Part shown: positions 27,524 to 34,819 of the stretch, piece after piece
Layout of the letters: every line of letters begins with the position of its first letter
How positions within the stretch are numbered: position 1 is the stretch's first letter
Origin: JAWXBA01 sp048499805
GTDB taxonomy: Bacteria > Gemmatimonadota > Gemmatimonadetes > Gemmatimonadales > GWC2-71-9
Assembly: GCA_048499805.1 (NCBI GenBank)
Contig: JASNZF010000009.1
Coordinates: 1 to 64,000 of the forward strand
Reading direction: 5' to 3'
DNA length: 64,000 bases
Position numbers and translations under genes: made by a program
The notes under the pieces: model-generated
The model's database searches: none
What the model was told of the DNA's origin: nothing
Seen by the model: the letters and a program-made list of their open reading frames with translations, nothing else

Positions 27524-29357
27524 CGGCATCCTGGCTCGGCGCGATCATCCTGGCGCCGAGGAGTTCGTGGCGCACGCCATCCGGCTGCAGCGCCCCCGCG
27601 GGCCGGACCACGAGGCCGCATCGCGGTCCGACTTCGGGGGGTGGACCGCGGTGCTGGGACACAACCGGCTCTGCGTCATCGACCTGGAGCCCACCGGGCA
27701 CCAGCCGATGTGGAGCGGGGATGGCCGCCTGGTGGCGAGCTACAACGGGGAGATCTACAACTTCCTCGAGCTCCGTGCCGAACTGGAGTCCACTGGAGTG
27801 GTCTTCCGGTCCCGCAGCGATACCGAGGTCCTGCTGGCGGCGTGGAGCCGCTGGGGGGAAGAGGCCCTCCAGCGTTGCAACGGGATGTTTGCCGTCGCCA
27901 TGCTCGACCTCGCGCGCGGCGAACTGGTACTGGCCCGCGATCGGTTCGGGGTCAAGCCGCTGTACTACACCCACCAGCCTGGCCAACTGTGCTTTGCCTC
28001 AACGCTGGGACCGCTGCTCGGGAGCGGACCGCAGCCGGACCTCGAATACCTGAAGCAGGGGTTGGAACAGGGCGCCTACGAGGACCAGACGGGCAGGAGC
28101 CCGTACCAGGGCATTCTCAGCGTACCACCGGGTCACCTCGTGCGGATCCGGCTTGAGGCAGATCGCGTGCGCCCCGAACTGCGCCAGTGGTATCGATTTG
28201 AGGAGGAAACGGCCGCTGCGGTCGAGCGCCTCGCCAGTGTGAGCACAACAGCTGCGGTCACCGAGGTACGCGAGATCCTGTCCAGCGCGGTGTCCCTCCG
28301 GCTGCGGTCGGACGTGCCGGTCGGGGTCTCGCTGAGTGGCGGGCTCGACTCGGCCACCGTGGCGGTCCTCGCCGCGGTAGAGAGGGGAAGTGTCCGTGGC
28401 CTGACTTTCGGGCATCCTGATGCGCCCGAGACCGAGGCCCTGCTGGTGGCGGAACTGGCGCGGGATCACCGGATCGTGCCCGAGTACGTCTGGCCGTCCC
28501 CCGACCGAATGGCCGAGTTGTTCTGGAGTTGCCTGCGGGCGCAGCAGGCACCATTTGCGAGTGGCAGCGTGGTGGCGCAACATGCGGTGTTCCAGCGCGC
28601 GCGCGAATTGGGCCTCACGGTGATGCTGGGGGGGCAGGGTGGAGATGAGGCATTCATGGGGTACCGCAAGTTCCAGTTGTTCCGCCTGCAGGCTGCGCTG
28701 GCGTCCCGACAGCCCGGTGAACTCCTCCAGGCCGCGGTCGGCTTCGGAAAGGCACTGTGGGGTGAGCGCCACCAGGCGGGGGTGTACTGGGCCCGCGGCC
28801 GGCAGTACGCCACCGGGGTCGGGCCGGAATCAGTGCTCCGGTTGGGGGAGGTGGGCTCCACGGAGCTCGGGCTTGGGGGCGCGGGGGGCATCCGCGGCCG
28901 CCAGGTCCGGGACATCCTCCATTTCAGTCTCCCGACCCTGTTGCGCTACGAGGACCGCAACTCGATGGCGCACTCGATCGAAAGCCGGCTGCCATTTTTG
29001 GACTATCGCGTCCTGGTCCTTGGTGTCGCCCTCCCCGAGGCCCTGAAGTTGCGGGGCGGATGGGGGAAGTGGATCGTGCGGAAGGCGTTCCAGGATCGCC
29101 TGCCGGCGTCCATCGCCTGGGCCCGCGCCAAGCGGGGCTTCGACGTGAACGCGCACGGCTGGATCACCGCCGGGTTGGGCGCCGCCATGCGGGAGGCGCT
29201 GCAGCAGACCGTCCCGCGGCTGGGCGACCTGGTCATGCCGGGGCTTCGGGTGTCGGACTACTTTGCCAACACCAGGCTGGCCAACGACCGCGCCGTCTTC
29301 GGCGACGCCGTGGCGCTGCTCTGGCTGGGTGGCTGGGCTTCTGCCAGGGAAGGATGA
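27510..29357 (+). CDS. asnB: Asparagine synthase (glutamine-hydrolysing)-type amidotransferase
   Basis: 615 aa. N-terminal Ntn glutaminase domain: MCGISGILARR with the nucleophilic Cys2, RGPDHEA, SYNGEIYNFLELRAEL and SRSDTEVLLAAW. C-terminal synthetase domain: PP-loop SLSGGLDSATVAVLA and GGQGGDEAFMGYRKFQLF. AsnB-like enzymes in polysaccharide loci can amidate uronic acids (WbpS type) rather than make Asn; the position between wzx and a UDP-GlcNAc epimerase supports that here, but it is inference. ATGA overlap with the next gene. Confidence 0.88.
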   Translation: MCGISGILARRDHPGAEEFVAHAIRLQRPRGPDHEAASRSDFGGWTAVLGHNRLCVIDLEPTGHQPMWSGDGRLVASYNGEIYNFLELRAELESTGVVFRSRSDTEVLLAAWSRWGEEALQRCNGMFAVAMLDLARGELVLARDRFGVKPLYYTHQPGQLCFASTLGPLLGSGPQPDLEYLKQGLEQGAYEDQTGRSPYQGILSVPPGHLVRIRLEADRVRPELRQWYRFEEETAAAVERLASVSTTAAVTEVREILSSAVSLRLRSDVPVGVSLSGGLDSATVAVLAAVERGSVRGLTFGHPDAPETEALLVAELARDHRIVPEYVWPSPDRMAELFWSCLRAQQAPFASGSVVAQHAVFQRARELGLTVMLGGQGGDEAFMGYRKFQLFRLQAALASRQPGELLQAAVGFGKALWGERHQAGVYWARGRQYATGVGPESVLRLGEVGSTELGLGGAGGIRGRQVRDILHFSLPTLLRYEDRNSMAHSIESRLPFLDYRVLVLGVALPEALKLRGGWGKWIVRKAFQDRLPASIAWARAKRGFDVNAHGWITAGLGAAMREALQQTVPRLGDLVMPGLRVSDYFANTRLANDRAVFGDAVALLWLGGWASAREG

Positions 29358-30451
29358 ACGGGATGCATATTGTCAGTGTGGTCGGTGCCCGGCCGCAATT
29401 CATCAAGGCCGCGGTGGTCTCGCGCGCGCTTGCGGCAACCGGGACCATTCGGGAATCGCTGCTGCATTCGGGCCAGCACTATGACGAGGGCATGTCGGGT
29501 CAGTTCTTTGCCGAACTCGAGATTCCCGAGCCGACCTGGAACCTTGGGATCGGGTCCGGCAGCCACGGGCAGCAGACCGGCCGGATGCTGGAGGCAATGG
29601 AGCAGGTGCTGCTCGAGGCCCGACCGGACTGGGTAATCGTCTATGGCGACACCAACTCCACGCTGGCCGGAGCGCTTGCGGCAGCAAAGCTGGGGATCCC
29701 CATCGCCCATGTCGAAGCCGGGTTGCGGTCCTTCAACCGGGCGATGCCGGAGGAGATCAACCGGATCCTCACCGACCATCTCTCGACCTTGCTGTTCGCG
29801 CCGACTGCGGTGGCGATGGGGCACCTGGAGCAGGAGGGGATCGCGCGGTCCCACTGTCACCTGGTGGGCGACGTGATGTACGATTCGGTGCGGCAACTCG
29901 GGCCGGTGGCCGCGGCAAAGAGTTCGGTCCTGGCACGCGAGTCGCTGGTTCGGAAGGGGTATGTCCTGGCCACGATCCATCGGGCAGAGAACACCACCTC
30001 TGCCGCGCAGTTGGTCGAGATCCTTCGCGGGCTCGAGGAGGCCGGTCGAGACTGCCCGGTCGTGCTGCCGCTGCATCCCCGCGCTGGTGCCCTCCTGGAC
30101 GGGACGAAGTTCGCCCAGGGGCCGGGCACTGGCCTCCGGCTGATCGAACCCCAGGGGTACCTGGACATGCTGGCGCTCGAGGAGGGTGCCCGGCTGGTGG
30201 TCACCGACTCGGGTGGGGTGCAGAAGGAGGCCTTCTTCCAGCGCGTGCCCTGCCTGACCCTTCGCGCCGAGACCGAGTGGACGGAACTGGTGGCCGCGGG
30301 ATGGAACCACCTGGTGCCCCCGGTGTCGGCCGAGGTGGTGCGGGAGGCGGTCCGCCAGGCGCTGGGCGCACCGCTTCCCGCCGAGCCGGCCGGGGCCCTG
30401 TATGGCGGCGGCGTCGCCGGAGAGGCGATCGCCGCCGTGCTGGCCGGGTGA
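29354..30451 (+). CDS. wecB: UDP-GlcNAc 2-epimerase, non-hydrolysing (WecB/WbpI-like)
   Basis: 365 aa from ATG 29354 (29363 possible). VVGARPQFIKAA at the N-terminus, HSGQHYD, YGDTNSTLAGALAA, HVEAGLRS, EEINRILTDH and DSGGVQKEAFFQRVPCLTLR. The latter form, with T-E-W-T-E-L-V, is more like the WbpI/archaeal subgroup than the classical E. coli WecB. It interconverts the 2-epimers of UDP-acetamido sugars; with WbpB this could yield a ManNAc-type (di)acetamido uronic acid. A 19-bp gap leads to the pglC-like gene. Confidence 0.88.
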   Translation: MNGMHIVSVVGARPQFIKAAVVSRALAATGTIRESLLHSGQHYDEGMSGQFFAELEIPEPTWNLGIGSGSHGQQTGRMLEAMEQVLLEARPDWVIVYGDTNSTLAGALAAAKLGIPIAHVEAGLRSFNRAMPEEINRILTDHLSTLLFAPTAVAMGHLEQEGIARSHCHLVGDVMYDSVRQLGPVAAAKSSVLARESLVRKGYVLATIHRAENTTSAAQLVEILRGLEEAGRDCPVVLPLHPRAGALLDGTKFAQGPGTGLRLIEPQGYLDMLALEEGARLVVTDSGGVQKEAFFQRVPCLTLRAETEWTELVAAGWNHLVPPVSAEVVREAVRQALGAPLPAEPAGALYGGGVAGEAIAAVLAG

Positions 30452-30470
30452 GCCGGGCAGGGTGGTGAGG

Positions 30471-31076
30471 ATGCGGCTTGGATATCGCACCGGCGGGAAG
30501 CGACTGCTGGACCTGGTGCTGGCCGCGACCGGACTGGTCGTGCTGTCCCCCCTGCTCCTCGTCCTGGCCCTTGTCATCGTGGCGACGATGGGCCGCCCCG
30601 TGTTTTTTCGTCAGGTCCGCCCGGGGAGGCATGGGCGGCCCTTCACCCTCGTGAAGTTCCGGACGATGCGCGCCGGCGCGCCGGGACAGCCGAACCATGA
30701 TGCCGATCGCCTGACCCGGGTTGGTCGCCTCCTGCGAACCACCAGCCTCGATGAACTTCCCGAACTCTGGAATGTGATCGTCGGGGAGATGAGCCTGGTG
30801 GGCCCGAGGCCGCTGCTCATGGAGTACCTCCCGCTCTACTCGCCCACCCAGGCCCGGCGGATGGAGGTGCGTCCCGGCATCACCGGCTGGGCCCAGGTCC
30901 AGGGACGGAATGCGGTGTCCTGGCCGGAGCGATTTGCGATGGATATCTGGTACGTTGACCACCTCTCGCTGCGCGTCGACCTCGGCATCCTGGTTCGCAC
31001 CGTGCGGCAGGTTGTCGGCCGGCAAGGGATTTCCCAGCCGGGTCACGCCACCATGGAGCCGTTTCGTGGCAATTGA
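30471..31076 (+). CDS. pglC: Phosphoglycosyl transferase, PglC/WcaJ-C type
   Basis: 201 aa, the small monotopic form. One N-terminal membrane segment (LVLAATGLVVLSPLLLVLALVI), FFRQVRPGRHGRPFTLVKFRTM, LDELPELWNVIVGEMSLVGPRPLL and RRMEVRPGITGWAQVQGRN are the standard motifs; the catalytic Asp-Glu pair is in S-L-D-E-L-P. It transfers a sugar 1-phosphate to undecaprenyl phosphate, starting the repeat unit. With PglD, E and F following directly, the likely donor is UDP-diacetylbacillosamine or a near relative. There is a GTGAGG purine stretch 5' of the ATG as a weak ribosome site. Confidence 0.9.
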   Translation: MRLGYRTGGKRLLDLVLAATGLVVLSPLLLVLALVIVATMGRPVFFRQVRPGRHGRPFTLVKFRTMRAGAPGQPNHDADRLTRVGRLLRTTSLDELPELWNVIVGEMSLVGPRPLLMEYLPLYSPTQARRMEVRPGITGWAQVQGRNAVSWPERFAMDIWYVDHLSLRVDLGILVRTVRQVVGRQGISQPGHATMEPFRGN

Positions 31077-31080
31077 GGCA

Positions 31081-31698
31081 ATGCAACTGGTGGTGCTGGG
31101 TGCCGGTGGGCACGGTCGGGCGCTGGCCGAACTGGCGCGACTCGCCGGCTACGGGGTCGTGGGGTTCCTCGATGCCAGGCCCCCCGCCGCAGAAGTGGAC
31201 GGACTCCCCGTGTGGCCGGACTCCGCCGGCGGTCCCCTGCCGTGCGACGCCGCGGGGATCGCCTTCGGGATCGGCGACAACCTGGCGAGGCTCGCCGCCT
31301 TGCAGCGTCACGCCTCGACGGCGCACCCGGTGCTGGTCCATCCCCGCGCGTTCGTCAGTCCATCGGCGGTCGTCTCGGATGGAACGGTGGTCTTTCCCGG
31401 GGCGGTAGTCCACACGGCGGCGCGCATCGGGCGGGTCGGGATCGTCAACAGCGGGGCGATCGTCGAGCACGATTGCCACCTCGAGGATGCCGTGCACGTG
31501 GCCCCGGGTGCCGTGCTCTGTGGCGCGGTGCGCGTGGGGGAGGGAACCCTGATCGGCGCTGGCGCCGTGATCCTGCCTGGCTGCGCTGTCGGCGCCCGGG
31601 CGACGGTCGGCGCGGGCGCGGTCGTGACCGGGGATGTTCCCGATCGGGCCGTCGTCCGAGGCAACCCAGCCCGTGCCAGGGAGACGCCACGTGGCTGA
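31081..31698 (+). CDS. pglD: PglD/NeuD-family acyltransferase
   Basis: 205 aa (ATG 31081, or GTG 31066). N-terminal nucleotide-sugar-binding domain (VVLGAGGHGRALAELARLAG) followed by a left-handed beta-helix made of hexapeptide repeats (VSPSAVVSDGTVVFPGAVV, AVRVGEGTLIGAGAVILPG). The His-Asp pair in A-I-V-E-H-D-C corresponds to the catalytic His of PglD. It acetylates the 4-amino group made by PglE. NeuD-type O-acetyltransferases share this fold, so the product is inferred from neighbours. Ends in an 8-nt overlap with pglE. Confidence 0.85.
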   Translation: MQLVVLGAGGHGRALAELARLAGYGVVGFLDARPPAAEVDGLPVWPDSAGGPLPCDAAGIAFGIGDNLARLAALQRHASTAHPVLVHPRAFVSPSAVVSDGTVVFPGAVVHTAARIGRVGIVNSGAIVEHDCHLEDAVHVAPGAVLCGAVRVGEGTLIGAGAVILPGCAVGARATVGAGAVVTGDVPDRAVVRGNPARARETPRG

Positions 31699-32839
31699 TG
31701 TGCCATCGCCGGATCGAATCCTGCTGTCCACTCCGCATCTGGGACCAGACGAAGAAGCGCTGGTCCTCGAGGCGCTTCGCAGCAACTGGATCGCGCCGCT
31801 GGGTCCGATGGTGGACGCCTTCGAGCAGGAGTTCGCCTCCCGGGTCGGCAGCAGCCATGCGGTGGCCCTCTCCTCCGGGACCGCGGCACTCCACCTGGCC
31901 CTGATCGGGGCCGGGGTCGGCCCGGGCGACGAGGTGCTCGTCAGCACCCTGACCTTTGCCGGGTCGGTCAACCCGATCGTCTATGTCGGCGCGCGGCCGG
32001 TCCTGGTGGACAGCGAGGAGCGCTCCTGGAACCTCGATCCCGCGCTGCTGGAGGAGATCCTCACCGCGCGCGCCCGGTTCGGCAGACTCCCCAAGGCGGT
32101 GGTCCCGGTCCACCTGTACGGGCAGCCGGCGGAGATGCCCAGGATCATGGAGATCTGCGGCCGTTTCGGGGTTCCCGTGATCGAGGACGCGGCGGAATCG
32201 CTTGGAGCAAGCTGCGACGGGCGGGACCCGGGGACGTTCGGCCAGTCCGGGGTGTTCAGCTTCAATGGCAACAAGGTGATCACGACCTCGGGCGGCGGGA
32301 TGCTCGTGACCGAGGACGCGGCGCTCGCGGGCCTGGTGAGGAAGCTTGCCTCCCAGGCCCGGGACCCGGCGCCCCACTACCAGCACTCGATGATCGGTTA
32401 CAACTACCGGCTGAGCAACCTGCTCGCGGCTCTGGGCCGTGGGCAGCTGCGGCAGCTGGACGCGCGGGTTGCGACCCGACGGGCCCATTTCGCGGCGTAC
32501 GCCGACGCCCTGGCCGGGATCCCCGGGGTGGCCTTCATGCCCGAGGCTCCCTGGGGTACCCACAGCCGGTGGTTGACCACCCTTACCCTCGATCCAGGGA
32601 GCGGGCTCACCCCGGCGGGGGTCGCGGCCAGCCTGGACCGCGCCGGGATCGAGTCGCGTCCCGTCTGGAAGCCGATGCACCTCCAGCCGGTCTTCGCCGA
32701 CTGCGAGGTGATCGGTGGGGATGTGTCCGCCCGGCTCTTCCGGGACGGGCTCTGCCTGCCGTCCGGGTCGAACCTCACCCTCGCCCAGCGCGACCGGGTG
32801 ATCGACGCCTTCCACGCCGCCTGCACCCAGGGATCCTGA
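31691..32839 (+). CDS. pglE: DegT/DnrJ/EryC1-type sugar aminotransferase, PglE-like
   Basis: 382 aa from GTG 31691, within the end of pglD. PLP enzyme: ALSSGTAALHLALIGAGVGPGDEV, the conserved E-D-A-A-E-S-L-G-A region, and SFNGNKVITTSGGGM containing the PLP-binding Lys. The NGNKxITTSGGG form is that of PglE/UDP-4-amino sugar transaminases, distinct from the GKxxTTGEGG form of WbpE. It converts the 4-keto sugar made by the PglF-like protein to a 4-amino sugar. It could additionally serve the WbpB route, but there is no second aminotransferase in the locus. Confidence 0.88.
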   Translation: MADVPSPDRILLSTPHLGPDEEALVLEALRSNWIAPLGPMVDAFEQEFASRVGSSHAVALSSGTAALHLALIGAGVGPGDEVLVSTLTFAGSVNPIVYVGARPVLVDSEERSWNLDPALLEEILTARARFGRLPKAVVPVHLYGQPAEMPRIMEICGRFGVPVIEDAAESLGASCDGRDPGTFGQSGVFSFNGNKVITTSGGGMLVTEDAALAGLVRKLASQARDPAPHYQHSMIGYNYRLSNLLAALGRGQLRQLDARVATRRAHFAAYADALAGIPGVAFMPEAPWGTHSRWLTTLTLDPGSGLTPAGVAASLDRAGIESRPVWKPMHLQPVFADCEVIGGDVSARLFRDGLCLPSGSNLTLAQRDRVIDAFHAACTQGS

Positions 32840-32881
32840 CCGTACCCCGGCGGACCCGGCTGCGTTAAGCTTCTGGACAGC

Positions 32882-34813
32882 ATGGCACCCTCCCCCCGTC
32901 GGTTTGTCCTCGCGGAACTCCGCAATCGCTACCTCTTCCTGGTCGATGCGGTGGCGCTTTCGGGCGCCCTCTTCCTTGCCTACGCGTTCCGGTTCGAAAG
33001 CCTCACCTGGCATCCCGACCACACCCGGACCTTCGGGGTGTTCCTGCTGGCCAGCCTCCCGGTCAAGCTCGGGCTGTTCTACCTGTTCGGTCTCTATCGC
33101 CGGCTCTGGCGGTATGCCGGGGTGGCGGAGCTGGAACGGATCCTGCTCGCGACCGCGCTGGCGGCGGTGGCGTCGATCCTCCTGGGCGCCGCGCTGCTGC
33201 CGTTCAGTGGACTGACCCCGGTGCGCGTCCCCCTCTCGGTCCTGGCGATGGACGCCGTGTTCACCGCCGGCGTCGTGGCGCTGCCGCGGATGCTGCTGCG
33301 GGTGCTGCGGCACTGGATGCCGGCCGAGGACGCGACCGGGACCCGACGGATCCTGGTTGCCGGGGCGGGCGCCGCCGGCGAGGCCCTGGTGCGCGAGCTC
33401 CGCGCCAACCCGCAGCTGGGCCTCCGCCCGGTGGCGTTCATCGACGACGACCGGACCAAGCATCGCAAGGAGATGTGCGGGCTGCCGGTGCTGGGCGGCA
33501 CCAGCGACCTCGACGCGCTGCAGCGCGAGCACGGCTTCGATGAACTGATCATCGCGATGCCGAGCGCGCCCGGTTCGGCGATTCGGGGCGTGATGCGGGA
33601 GGCCCGGACGGCGGGGCTCCTGGCGCGAACGGTGCCGGGACTCTTCGAGATCCTTTCCGGGCGGGTCGGCGTCTCGTCGCTGCGCCCCGTCCAGATCGAG
33701 GACCTGCTGCGTCGCGAGCCGGTCCAGACCGACCTCGACCAGGTCGGAGCGATGGTTGCGGGAGAAACGGTGCTGATCACGGGGGCGGGCGGCTCGATCG
33801 GCTCCGAGCTCTGCCGGCAGGTGGCGACCTTCGGGCCCGGTCGCCTGGTGCTCCTGGGCCACGGCGAGAACTCGATCTTCTCGATCCACCGAGAACTCGA
33901 GGAGCGGTTCCCGCAGCTGCGCCTGGTCCCCGTCATTGCCGACGTGCGGAATGCCGAGCGGATCCGCCTGGTGCTCCGACAGTATCGGCCCTCGCTGGTG
34001 TTCCACGCGGCCGCCCACAAGCACGTGCCGCTGATGGAGTGGAACGTCGTGGAGGCGGTCACCAACAACGTGGTGGGCACCCGCAACGTGGTCGAGGCCG
34101 CGCTCGAGTCCGGCACCAGCCACATGGTGTTGATTTCGACCGACAAGGCGGTCCTGCCGACCAACGTGATGGGCGCCACCAAGCGGGTGGCGGAGCAGGT
34201 GGTGCAGGCCGCCGCCGAGCGGTCGGGCCGCCACTTCATCGCGGTCCGGTTCGGCAACGTGCTGGGAAGCCGGGGCAGCGTGGTGCCCAGCTTCCTGCGT
34301 CAGATCGAGGCGGGCGGACCGATCACCGTCACCCATCCCGAGATGCGCCGGTACTTCATGACGATTCCGGAGTCGGTGCAGTTGGTGCTGCAGGCTGCGG
34401 TGCTGGGGCGGGGGGGCGAGGTGTTCGTGCTGGACATGGGGGAGCCGATCCGGATCGTGGACCTGGCGCGCGACCTCATCCGGCTGTCGGGCCTCGAGGT
34501 GGATCGGGACATCGAGATCAAGTTCACCGGGGTCCGGCCGGGCGAGAAGCTCTACGAGGAACTGTTCTTCGGGGCGGAGGTGGCCGCGCCCACCAAGCAT
34601 CCCAAGGTGCTGTCCTCACGCCAGGCCGAGCTCACCGCCGGCCTGCCGGGCCTGCTCGATCGGCTGATCCAGGAGGCCCAGGGGCCCGCGGACGAGCATG
34701 CGCTGCGCAGCCTGCTGCTCGCCCTGGTGCCCGACTACTCCCCCGAGAAGAGCCCCAACAATCTCGGGGGGGCCCGGATGGAACGGCGGTCCTTCCCCCG
34801 CGTCGAGGCCTGA
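32882..34813 (+). CDS. pglF: Membrane-anchored UDP-GlcNAc 4,6-dehydratase, PglF-like
   Basis: 643 aa. Four N-terminal membrane helices (residues about 15-150), a CoA-binding-like linker (RRILVAGAGAAGEALVRELR), then an extended SDR domain: TGAGGSIGSELCRQ, HAAAHKHVPLMEWN, STDKAVLPTNVMGATKR and VRFGNVLGSRGSVVP. The STDKAxxPTNVMGxTKR motif is diagnostic of the PglF/FlaA1/CapD dehydratase branch with a Met in place of the catalytic Tyr. It makes UDP-4-keto-6-deoxy-GlcNAc. It has its own 42-bp upstream gap and ends 6 bp before the convergent OPX gene. Confidence 0.93.
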   Translation: MAPSPRRFVLAELRNRYLFLVDAVALSGALFLAYAFRFESLTWHPDHTRTFGVFLLASLPVKLGLFYLFGLYRRLWRYAGVAELERILLATALAAVASILLGAALLPFSGLTPVRVPLSVLAMDAVFTAGVVALPRMLLRVLRHWMPAEDATGTRRILVAGAGAAGEALVRELRANPQLGLRPVAFIDDDRTKHRKEMCGLPVLGGTSDLDALQREHGFDELIIAMPSAPGSAIRGVMREARTAGLLARTVPGLFEILSGRVGVSSLRPVQIEDLLRREPVQTDLDQVGAMVAGETVLITGAGGSIGSELCRQVATFGPGRLVLLGHGENSIFSIHRELEERFPQLRLVPVIADVRNAERIRLVLRQYRPSLVFHAAAHKHVPLMEWNVVEAVTNNVVGTRNVVEAALESGTSHMVLISTDKAVLPTNVMGATKRVAEQVVQAAAERSGRHFIAVRFGNVLGSRGSVVPSFLRQIEAGGPITVTHPEMRRYFMTIPESVQLVLQAAVLGRGGEVFVLDMGEPIRIVDLARDLIRLSGLEVDRDIEIKFTGVRPGEKLYEELFFGAEVAAPTKHPKVLSSRQAELTAGLPGLLDRLIQEAQGPADEHALRSLLLALVPDYSPEKSPNNLGGARMERRSFPRVEA

Positions 34814-34819
34814 GCCGAA

